Part shown: piece after piece, positions 1 through 5,187 of the stretch
Numbering within the stretch: position 1 is the stretch's first letter
Layout of the letters: each line of letters starts with the position of its first letter
Source: Hydrogenophaga sp.
GTDB taxonomy: Bacteria; Pseudomonadota; Gammaproteobacteria; Burkholderiales; Burkholderiaceae_C
Direction: 5' to 3'
NCBI GenBank assembly: GCA_030684755.1
Contig: JAUXXN010000658.1
Coordinates: 1 to 5,285, forward strand
DNA length: 5,285 nt
Notes under the pieces: generated by a model
Told to the model about the DNA's origin: nothing
Database searches by the model: none
What the model saw: the letters and a program-made list of their open reading frames with translations, nothing else
Program-made: the position numbers and the translations under genes

Positions 1-601
1 AGTTGTTGGTGCCCCAGAAGCTCACAAACTTGCGCAGCAAATAGGCCTGCTCGTTGTTGTGTTTGGAGGAGCCCACGAAGTACACCGAGTCGGGGCCGCT
101 GGCCTCGCGCAGTTCTTTCATTTTGGCGGTGATTTCGGTCAGCGCGGTGTCCCAGCTGATGCGCTGGTACTTACCATTCACCAGCTTCATGGGGTAGCGC
201 AGGCGGTATTCGCCGTGGCCGTGTTCGCGAAGGGCCGCACCTTTGGCGCAATGGGCGCCCAGGTTGATGGGCGAGTCGAACACCGGCTCTTGGCGCACCC
301 AGACACCGTTTTCAACGATGGCGTCGGTCGCGCAACCCACCGAGCAGTGGGTGCAGACGGTGCGCTTAACTTCGATCTTGCCGGTGCCATCAATGGACCC
401 ACCGGCAGCGGCTTTGGCTTTTTTCACCAGCACGAGTTGCGTGGCGGCCAAGCCCACGCCCACACCCAGGCCTGAGCGGCGCAAAAAGCTGCGACGGTCC
501 ATGGTGGGCAAGGCGGCTGAGAGGCCGCGCTGCAAGCTGTGAACGAGGGTGCTTTGGGCACGGCTGGCACCGGTACCCGGGGTTTTTTTGGTCAGCAACA
601 T
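1..601 (-). CDS. fdhA: Formate dehydrogenase catalytic (alpha) subunit, N-terminal part, runs off left edge
   Basis: This is the large molybdopterin subunit of a respiratory, membrane-associated formate dehydrogenase, which oxidises formate to CO2 on the periplasmic side and passes electrons through an iron-sulfur subunit to a cytochrome b subunit. Only the first 200 residues are present; no stop occurs before the edge. A twin-arginine signal is visible at residues 34-65 (MDRRSFLRR, then a Gly/Val/Leu-rich segment and AKA), preceded by an unusually long N-region. A [4Fe-4S] ligand set follows: C83, C86, C90 and C118 (CTHCSVGC, then GAHCAKG). Near the edge, NNEQAYLLRKFVSFWGTNN is typical of the family. 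The ATG at 601 is preferred because AGGAGA (608-613) lies 6 bases upstream; an internal ATG at residue 34 lacks a ribosome binding site. The active-site Cys or Sec lies outside the window. Family assignment is firm; the symbol is less so (fdnG/fdoG-like naming is also used). Confidence 0.95.
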   Translation of the reverse strand, partial: MLLTKKTPGTGASRAQSTLVHSLQRGLSAALPTMDRRSFLRRSGLGVGVGLAATQLVLVKKAKAAAGGSIDGTGKIEVKRTVCTHCSVGCATDAIVENGVWVRQEPVFDSPINLGAHCAKGAALREHGHGEYRLRYPMKLVNGKYQRISWDTALTEITAKMKELREASGPDSVYFVGSSKHNNEQAYLLRKFVSFWGTNN

Positions 602-619
602 GGTGGTTCTCCTGCCGGC

Positions 620-844
620 TCAAATCAGGGTGGTTTTGTAGTACTGCTTGACGTGGTCAGACAGGGTGTAGCCACCGCCTTTTTCGGGCATCTTGCGCGG
701 CGCGGTGGCCGCTGGCTCTTCGGTGGTGACGCGGGGAATCAGCACGGCAGCGGCGGCCAATGCGCCCACGGTGCTGGCACCGGCAAACAGGGTTCGGCGG
801 TTCAGGCGGGTGCCGCCGTCGGGCTCGGAATGGGGCTTGCGCAT
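620..844 (-). CDS. Small twin-arginine protein of formate dehydrogenase operons (formate_TAT family)
   Basis: This 74-residue protein precedes the formate dehydrogenase catalytic gene by 18 bases and is surely cotranscribed with it. It has a twin-arginine motif (LNRRTLFAGA, residues about 15-24), a short Ala-rich hydrophobic stretch to about residue 38, a Pro/Ala/Glu-rich linker, and a C-terminal motif GGGYTLSDHVKQYYKTTLI. This matches the family known as 'formate dehydrogenase region TAT target' (TIGR02811), whose function is not established. The family is known for its small size, its Tat signal and its position beside formate dehydrogenase genes. A role in assembly, anchoring or maturation of the enzyme is inference only. 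The ATG at 844 is chosen because AGGAG (851-855) lies 6 bases upstream. A longer in-frame start at 910 adds residues unlike the family, and the ATG at 848 is in another frame. Confidence 0.88.
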   Translation of the reverse strand: MRKPHSEPDGGTRLNRRTLFAGASTVGALAAAAVLIPRVTTEEPAATAPRKMPEKGGGYTLSDHVKQYYKTTLI

Positions 845-1017
845 GCATGTCTCCTGGTTGAATGTGTGCCCCAAGCGTGCAAAGCGGCGGCGCTTGTGGG
901 CTTTTTGCATACGTGAAATCTATCCCTCACACCCCGGCAACGCAAGCCACGCCGCACATCAGACCCCGGGTTTGTACCGAGTGCGGGCAGACACGGCGCG
1001 CAGGCGGCAGCGAAGCC
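845..1017 (-). other. Predicted long 5' leader of the formate dehydrogenase operon
   Basis: If transcription starts about 12 bases past the -12 box, near 1017, the operon has an untranslated leader of roughly 170 bases. It contains a short perfect stem (AAGCG-loop-CGCTT, around 882-895) nested near a weaker GCAAA/TTTGC pairing (879-908). No recognised riboswitch or convincing small ORF is seen. A molybdenum-cofactor-type RNA element was considered because of the enzyme's cofactor, but no such structure could be identified by eye. Confidence 0.35.
851..855 (-). promoter_or_regulatory. Ribosome binding site deciding the start of the small Tat protein
   Basis: AGGAG on the minus strand sits 6 bases before the ATG at 844. 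It is only 2 bases before the out-of-frame ATG at 848 and far from the in-frame ATG at 910, so it selects the 844 start. Confidence 0.75.
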
Positions 1018-1028
1018 CAAAAAACACA

Positions 1029-1043
1029 GCCAGAAACGTGCCA
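1029..1043 (-). promoter_or_regulatory. Sigma-54 (-24/-12) promoter driving the formate dehydrogenase operon
   Basis: Read on the minus strand, the sequence is TGGCACGTTTCTGGC followed by T. The family consensus is TGGCACG, four bases, then TTGC and A or T. The -24 element is a perfect match, the invariant GG and GC are correctly spaced, and the only departure is TGGC instead of TTGC at -12. It points toward the two formate dehydrogenase genes, with a start expected near 1017. A GAFTGA-bearing sigma-54 activator is encoded divergently next door, the partner this promoter class requires. The match is seen directly; activity is inferred. Confidence 0.8.
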
Positions 1044-1059
1044 TAAGCAAAAGCTTATG
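1042..1059. promoter_or_regulatory. 18-bp palindrome overlapping the -24 box (possible operator)
   Basis: CATAAGCAAAAGCTTATG has perfect 7-base arms around AAAA. It stands out as AT-rich in a GC-rich region and shares two bases with the -24 element, centred at about -34 from the predicted start. The spacing and arm style would suit a dimeric regulator such as a LysR-type protein, or a repressor blocking sigma-54 polymerase. It is poorly placed for an NtrC-class activator, which usually binds further upstream. The bound protein is unknown. Confidence 0.6.
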
Positions 1060-1152
1060 CACTGAAGCCCACCGCGATTGAGCGCCTGCGCACGTCACCA
1101 GAGCACCACCCAGACAAACACCTGTGCCCACGCCCGGCCCAACGGCTCCATC

Positions 1153-1170
1153 GGGTGGGTCACACCACCC
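1153..1170. repeat. Short inverted repeat GGGTGG/CCACCC in the divergent regulatory region
   Basis: Six-base arms GGGTGG and CCACCC flank a 6-base spacer. The right arm is part of CACCACCCA (1163-1171), which also occurs at 1104-1112, 59 bases away. This may be an additional protein site or chance in GC-rich DNA. Confidence 0.3.
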
Positions 1171-1196
1171 AAGCCAAAAGCCAGCGCTTCGGCGGT

Positions 1197-1213
1197 TGCG
1201 ACAAGTTGTCGCA
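1197..1213. promoter_or_regulatory. Candidate activator binding site: perfect 17-bp palindrome
   Basis: TGCGACAAGTTGTCGCA is a perfect inverted repeat with 8-base arms around a single G. Its centre is about 188 bases upstream of the predicted formate dehydrogenase start, a normal distance for a sigma-54 enhancer, and about 109 bases upstream of the response regulator start, so it could also serve autoregulation. It also fits the GCGNC-N5-GNCGC pattern known for the RegA/PrrA/RoxR group of redox response regulators. The adjacent regulator ends in a Fis-type helix (SRRTLERRV) resembling the RRTLQR helix of that group, so binding by the local regulator is the simplest reading, but a redox regulator is a real alternative. 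Confidence 0.7.
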
Positions 1214-1224
1214 TGCTGGGCGGT

Positions 1225-1232
1225 TTGTCGCA
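1225..1232 (+). promoter_or_regulatory. Extra half-site TTGTCGCA beside the 17-bp palindrome
   Basis: TTGTCGCA repeats the right arm of the neighbouring palindrome exactly, 19 bases further along (start 1206 to start 1225), close to two helical turns. The opposite arm is badly degenerate. Paired strong and weak sites are common in enhancers of NtrC-class activators, which bind as oligomers. Confidence 0.5.
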
Positions 1233-1299
1233 CCCGGCAAACACGGGTTGGCGGGTCGGATTAACGTCAATACCCAAGTGATTTTGTAGGCTTAGTCCG

Positions 1300-1305
1300 T
1301 AGAAT
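1300..1305 (+). promoter_or_regulatory. Possible -10 box for the response regulator gene, implying a very short leader
   Basis: TAGAAT differs from TATAAT at one base and lies 8 bases before the GTG start at 1314. A start at the expected distance would give an almost leaderless message. That agrees with the absence of a Shine-Dalgarno sequence before 1314. No good -35 box is seen at 16-18 bases, so the call is weak. Confidence 0.3.
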
Positions 1306-1313
1306 GCCGCCGG

Positions 1314-2696
1314 GTGGAACCCTCTTTTTTCCCTTCTTCCCCCGAAAAACTGCTCGAAGGCTGGCCCGATTGGTCCATTCTGATCGTGGACGACGAGCAG
1401 GGCATGCTCAACTTTTTGGTCAAAACACTGGCCCCGCGTTGCCAGTTGGTGATGAGCGCAGGCAGTGCAGAAGACGGCGCGCAGTGGCTGCGAACACACC
1501 ATGTGGATTTGGTGATTCTGGACATTTCGCTGCCCGGCAAAAACGGCGTGGTGTGGCTCAAAGAGCTGCGCGACCATGGCTTCAGCGGTGAGGTGATTTT
1601 GATCACCGCGTTTGCCGACCTGGACACCGCCATCGAGGCGCTGCGGGCGGGCGCGTCCGACTTCATCTTGAAGCCGTTTCGGGTGCCGCAAATTCTGAAC
1701 GCCATCAAACACTGCTTTGAGCGCTCACGCCTGCGCCGAGAAAACTTTGTGCTGCGCCGCGCCGCCGCCTGCCCGGTGGGCCGCGGCCTGTCGCTGGTGG
1801 GTTCGTCGCAGCCCATGCAGCAATTGCGCAGCGCCATCCAGCGGGTGGCACCGGTCAACAGCACGGTGCTGCTGCAAGGCGAGTCGGGCACCGGCAAAGA
1901 GCTGATGGCGCGCGAACTGCACGCCCAAAGCGCCCGGGCCAACGGCCCTTTTGTGCCGGTCAACTGCGCGGCGGTGTCACCCGATCTGATTGAAAGCGAG
2001 TTGTTTGGCCACGCCAAAGGCGCTTTTACCGGCGCTTCGCATGCACGCGACGGCCTGTTTCACTATGCCCAGGGCGGCACGCTGTTTTTGGACGAAATTG
2101 CCGAACTGCCGCTGCCGATTCAGGCCACCTTGCTGCGCGCCATTGAAGACCTGAACATACGCCCGGTGGGCAGTGAGCAACTGGTGCCGGTGAACCTGCG
2201 CATCATGGCCGCCACCAACCGCCGCCTGGCCGACGAAGTGGCCGCCGGGCGGTTTCGCAAAGACCTGTACTTTCGCCTGCAGGTGGTGGACCTGAGCCTG
2301 CCGCCGCTGCGCGAACACAAAGAAGACATTGCCGAACTGGTGGCGCATTTCATGGCGCAGCTGGCGCCCTCGCTGGGCGTGGAGCCACTGCGCATCAGCC
2401 CGCAAGAAATGGACTTTTTGCAGCAATACGATTGGCCGGGCAATGTGCGCGAGCTGCGCAACTTGATTGAGCGCTCGCTGATTTTGGGCGCCCTCAACGT
2501 GTCGGCCCTCTACCCCGGCACCCGCGCACAGCGCAGCACCGGCAACCCACCGCCCACCGACCTGCACACGCTGGAGAAGCAGCACATCGTGTCGGTACTC
2601 GAATCGGTGCAGGGCGACAAAACCCAGGCCGCGTTGTTGCTGGGCGTGTCGCGCCGCACGCTGGAGCGCCGCGTGGCCGAGTGGGGCCGCCAGTGA
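1314..2696 (+). CDS. NtrC-class sigma-54-dependent response regulator
   Basis: This 460-residue cytoplasmic regulator has all three NtrC-family parts. The receiver domain (about 21-135) carries acidic residues D26 and D27, phosphate acceptor D70 (VILDISLPG), T98 and K120. The AAA+ domain (about 160-400) carries Walker A GESGTGKE (189-196), the sigma-54 contact loop GAFTGA (236-241), Walker B GTLFLDE (255-261) and a typical RKDLYFRL segment. A Fis-type helix-turn-helix follows (about 420-456, ending VSRRTLERRV). GTG at 1314 is the first start after an in-frame stop at 1293 and leaves about 20 residues before the receiver; no ribosome binding site precedes it. The next gene overlaps by 4 bases and encodes the likely partner kinase. 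The divergent formate dehydrogenase operon has a sigma-54 promoter and is the likely target. Family assignment is very secure; the target is inferred. Confidence 0.96.
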   Translation: MEPSFFPSSPEKLLEGWPDWSILIVDDEQGMLNFLVKTLAPRCQLVMSAGSAEDGAQWLRTHHVDLVILDISLPGKNGVVWLKELRDHGFSGEVILITAFADLDTAIEALRAGASDFILKPFRVPQILNAIKHCFERSRLRRENFVLRRAAACPVGRGLSLVGSSQPMQQLRSAIQRVAPVNSTVLLQGESGTGKELMARELHAQSARANGPFVPVNCAAVSPDLIESELFGHAKGAFTGASHARDGLFHYAQGGTLFLDEIAELPLPIQATLLRAIEDLNIRPVGSEQLVPVNLRIMAATNRRLADEVAAGRFRKDLYFRLQVVDLSLPPLREHKEDIAELVAHFMAQLAPSLGVEPLRISPQEMDFLQQYDWPGNVRELRNLIERSLILGALNVSALYPGTRAQRSTGNPPPTDLHTLEKQHIVSVLESVQGDKTQAALLLGVSRRTLERRVAEWGRQ

Positions 2697-4840
2697 CAAA
2701 CCGCCCGGCGCGCTGGCTGGCCGCGTCGGTGCGCAACAAGCTGCTGGCCATGGCGCTGCTGCCGCTGCTGGTGGTGTTTCCGCTGCTGGTGCTGGCCATT
2801 GCGGTGTGGAGCAACATCACCTACGACCGGCTGCTCATCACCAAAGTACGCAGCGACCTGGCGGTGGCGCGCGGCTACTTTGACCAAGTGCTGATTGAGG
2901 TGGGCAGCGGCACACGCGGGGTGGCCGGCTCGCAACGCTTGCTGGGCGCCCTGCCCGCTGCAGGCGGCACCGACCCAACAGCCACCGCAGGTCCAGCCAG
3001 CCTGCGCCAGCGGCTGGACGAAGCGCGGCAAGAACTGCGGCTGGACTTTTTGCTGATTTACGGCCCCAACGGGCAAGCCCTGGCCAGCGCACATGGCACG
3101 CAACCAGCCGGCGATTGGCCCGGCAACCCGCCCGCCGATTTGCCCGCCGACCTGCGCAGCCTGGTTACAGAGGCCATGCAACCCAGTGCCGCCCGCGCAG
3201 CGCGGCTGATGCGGCTGGACGCCGCCAGCATCGCCGACATGGCGCCGCAACTGCTGCCACGCTTGAACATTCCGCTGGTGTCCACCCGCAACGCGGCGCC
3301 CGACAGCCGCCGCCAAGAAGACCGGGCCATGGTCGTCATCGCCCTGCAAGCCGTGCGCGACGCCTCCGGCCAGGTCGTAGCCCTGCTGGCCGGTGGGCTG
3401 CTGCTGAACCAAAACCTGGACTTTATTGACCACATCAACCGCATCGTCTACCCCGAAGGCTCGCTTCCCTTTGGCAGCGAAGGCACGGCCACGCTGTTTC
3501 TGGACGATGTGCGCATCACCACCAACGTGCGCCTGTTCCAAGAACAGCGCGCCATCGGCACCCGCGTCTCGCAAACCGTGCGCGAACGCGTGTTGGAACG
3601 GGGCCAGACTTGGCTGGACCGCGCCTTTGTGGTGAACGACTGGTATGTGTCGGCCTACGACCCGCTGCTGGACGCCGCCGGGCAACGCATTGGCATGCTC
3701 TATGTGGGCTATTTGGAGTCGCCGTTTCGGCTGGTGCGGCTGGCCATGATCGGCGTCATGGGCCTCATTTTTCTGGCTGTGATGGCGCTCTCGGCCTGGT
3801 TTTCGGTGCGCTGGGCGCGCAGCATTTTTCAGCCGGTGGAGCGCATGAACCACACCATGCAGCGGGTCGAAGAAGGCCAGCCGCAGGCCCGCGTGGGCGC
3901 CCTGCCCGCCCGCGACGAACTCGGCGCGCTCGCCGCCCACTTGGACCAGTTGCTGGATGTGATCGACGACAAAACCCGCACCCTGCAACGCTGGGGCGAC
4001 GAGCTGGACCACAAAGTGGCCGAACGCACCCGCGAGCTCGAAGCCAGCAACGCCTCGTTGCAGCAGGCACAGCAACAGCTGGTGAAAAGCGAAAAACTGG
4101 CGGCCATCGGCCAGCTCACCGCCAGCATCGCCCACGAAATCAACAACCCGATTGCCGTGATGCAAGGCAACCTGGACCTGATCCGCGACACACTGGGCGC
4201 GCACGCTCAACCGGTCAAAGACGAGTTGAAACTGCTGGACGAACAGGTGGAGCGCATGCGTCTGATCGTCACGCAACTGCTGCAATACGCCCGCCCCACC
4301 GAATACGCAGGCTATGTGGAAACGCTGGACCTGAACCGCACCGTGGACGACTGTCTGGTGCTGGTGGCGCACCTGCTGGCGCAAACCCGCATTGAGGTGC
4401 AACGCAGCCTGCAAGCCACCCAGCGCGTGGGCTTCAACCGCCAAGAATTGCAACAAGTCATCATCAACCTGCTGATCAACGCCTTGCAGGCCATGCCGCA
4501 AGGCGGGGTGCTGCGGCTGGAAACGCGCGACTGTGTGTTTGCTGAAGGCGACACGCCCCAACCCGGCGCGCAACTGGGCGCACAACTGGGCGTGTTTGAC
4601 AGCGGCCCGGGCCTGGCTCCCGGCGTGCAAGAACGCCTGTTCCGCCCGTTTTTCACCACCAAAAACGATGGCAACGGCCTGGGCCTGTGGATCAGCCAAG
4701 GCCTGCTGGAACGCTACGGTGGCAGCCTCGAAGCCGGGAACCGCAGCGACGGCACCGGCGCGGTCTTTACCGTGAAGCTGCTGACCGATCCGCAAGCGCC
4801 TGCGGCGGTGAACACACGGGATGGGCGGCCTGGGGGGTGA
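2693..4840 (+). CDS. Membrane sensor histidine kinase with periplasmic Cache-like domain
   Basis: This 715-residue kinase has a first transmembrane helix at about 17-38, a periplasmic sensor of about 300 residues, a second helix at about 347-372, a HAMP domain to about 425, and a coiled coil (about 425-470, KVAERTRELEASN). The dimerisation domain carries phospho-acceptor H481 (SIAHEINNP). The ATPase domain has N box N596, D box D636 (VFDSGPG) and G box GNGLGL (661-665). The distal sensor region, with LDDVRITTNVRLF and AFVVNDWYVSAYDP, resembles Cache-type sensors of small organic acids. GTG at 2693 overlaps the preceding stop as GTGA, which suggests translational coupling; another GTG at 2681 would add four residues. 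Adjacency marks the upstream regulator as its partner. The ligand is unknown; formate or another small carboxylate is a guess from context. A 12-base duplication gives GAQLGAQLG at 625-633, just before the D box. Confidence 0.95.
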   Translation: MTNRPARWLAASVRNKLLAMALLPLLVVFPLLVLAIAVWSNITYDRLLITKVRSDLAVARGYFDQVLIEVGSGTRGVAGSQRLLGALPAAGGTDPTATAGPASLRQRLDEARQELRLDFLLIYGPNGQALASAHGTQPAGDWPGNPPADLPADLRSLVTEAMQPSAARAARLMRLDAASIADMAPQLLPRLNIPLVSTRNAAPDSRRQEDRAMVVIALQAVRDASGQVVALLAGGLLLNQNLDFIDHINRIVYPEGSLPFGSEGTATLFLDDVRITTNVRLFQEQRAIGTRVSQTVRERVLERGQTWLDRAFVVNDWYVSAYDPLLDAAGQRIGMLYVGYLESPFRLVRLAMIGVMGLIFLAVMALSAWFSVRWARSIFQPVERMNHTMQRVEEGQPQARVGALPARDELGALAAHLDQLLDVIDDKTRTLQRWGDELDHKVAERTRELEASNASLQQAQQQLVKSEKLAAIGQLTASIAHEINNPIAVMQGNLDLIRDTLGAHAQPVKDELKLLDEQVERMRLIVTQLLQYARPTEYAGYVETLDLNRTVDDCLVLVAHLLAQTRIEVQRSLQATQRVGFNRQELQQVIINLLINALQAMPQGGVLRLETRDCVFAEGDTPQPGAQLGAQLGVFDSGPGLAPGVQERLFRPFFTTKNDGNGLGLWISQGLLERYGGSLEAGNRSDGTGAVFTVKLLTDPQAPAAVNTRDGRPGG
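4565..4588 (+). repeat. In-frame 12-bp tandem duplication inside the kinase ATPase domain
   Basis: GGCGCGCAACTG is followed directly by GGCGCACAACTG (one mismatch), encoding GAQL twice. It sits in the variable strand leading into the D box, where small length changes are tolerable. Confidence 0.6.
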
Positions 4841-4856
4841 TGGCAAAACGGGCGCT

Positions 4857-4885
4857 ATGCATCCAGCGATGCATCCAGCGATGCA
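4857..4885. repeat. 12-bp tandem repeat (2.4 copies) forming alternative hairpins, just after the kinase gene
   Basis: ATGCATCCAGCG occurs twice in perfect tandem and is followed by ATGCA of a third copy. Each unit boundary can fold: ATGCATC-CAGC-GATGCAT gives a perfect 7-base stem at 4857-4874, and the shifted copy gives a 6-base stem. There is no T-run, so it is not a standard terminator. It lies 16 bases past the kinase stop, near the transition to the accessory-looking right edge. Confidence 0.75.
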
Positions 4886-4901
4886 CACCCAATACCCTAC
4901 A

Positions 4902-4933
4902 AACTGTCAGGCCCCTGACCGGCTTCGCCAGTT
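4902..4933. other. Stem-loop between convergent genes (weak terminator candidate)
   Basis: GTCAG-GCCC-CTGAC (4906-4919) forms a 5-base stem, next to a GGC-TTC-GCC stem (4921-4929). Outer arms AACTG (4902-4906) and CAGTT (4929-4933) could close the structure but compete for end bases. On the minus strand the first hairpin is followed by AGTTTGT, a poor T-tract, so it may weakly terminate the leftward radC transcript. On the plus strand there is no T-tract. Confidence 0.3.
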
Positions 4934-4968
4934 AAATACCGCCTGCATCAGCTCTTCGGCAAACAGCT

Positions 4969-5187
4969 TCAGACCGCCATGCTCCTGGCAACTTTCATGA
5001 TGTTCGTGGGTTTGTCTGCCGCCCCACAGAACTGCTGGCGTATTTGCTGTAGTAGGCCCGTCAAACCGGGCTCCCATCTCTCGGGAAAAGCGCTCCGGTG
5101 CGGCGGCCCTTCGGGTGGTCCGCTTTCCAGCACCATCAGGCTGTACGACATGCCCATGATCTGTCTCACAGCGCCAGCGCCGCTCAC
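4969..5187 (-). CDS. Unrecognised small ORF overlapping the end of the radC-like gene
   Basis: This 72-codon minus-strand ORF starts with a GTG whose last two bases fall in the preceding stop (GTGA overlap), an arrangement typical of coupled genes. The product has no signal peptide or membrane segment and matches no family I recognise; visible pieces include MGMSYSLMVLESGPP and LTGLLQQIRQQFCG. It uses codons such as CTA, AGA, GGA and ATA that the neighbouring kinase and regulator genes avoid. In the frame one base back, a sensible-looking tail (GGLKLFAEELMQAVFNW) continues past its stop to 4907, so it may be the remnant of a frameshifted gene. It could also be non-coding. Internal ATG starts exist at 5157 and 5151. 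Confidence 0.3.
   Translation of the reverse strand: MSGAGAVRQIMGMSYSLMVLESGPPEGPPHRSAFPERWEPGLTGLLQQIRQQFCGAADKPTNIMKVARSMAV

Noticed and set aside
880..906. Plus-strand hairpin AAGCG/CGCTT followed by CTTTTT, resembling a terminator
   Set aside because: No gene transcribed rightward ends here, five bases separate stem and T-run, and the stem is short. It is more likely leader structure or chance.
59..916. Plus-strand ORFs at 59-475, 243-542 and 539-916
   Set aside because: They are antisense shadows of the formate dehydrogenase alpha subunit and the small Tat protein, both of which have clear motifs and ribosome binding sites on the minus strand.
915..960. Minus-strand TGGC-TTGCG-TTGC resembling a second -24/-12 promoter
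   Set aside because: The spacing between GG and GC is two bases too short, and this spacing is strict for sigma-54 promoters.
1217..1232. Possible plus-strand sigma-54 promoter TGGGCGG-N4-TCGCA facing the regulator gene
   Set aside because: Only the GG and GC spacing fits; both elements are otherwise poor and it coincides with the half-site TTGTCGCA, a better explanation.
802..1233. Minus-strand ORF across the divergent region with a signal-peptide-like segment (ARFWLCFLGFAAACA)
   Set aside because: The hydrophobic stretch begins inside the sigma-54 promoter itself, has no ribosome binding site, lies upstream of the predicted start, and the frame overlaps the small Tat gene out of frame. 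The resemblance is chance.
1292..2017. 241-codon minus-strand open frame (and the 205-codon one at 1095-1712) across the regulator gene
   Set aside because: Ser/Arg-rich composition with no motifs; the plus strand carries an unmistakable receiver and AAA+ domain.
2510..4888. 792-codon open frame on the minus strand, antisense to the whole kinase gene
   Set aside because: It is a frame shadow of a high-GC gene. The product is a His/Gln/Ala/Val-rich string without domains, while the plus strand encodes an intact kinase with all catalytic boxes.
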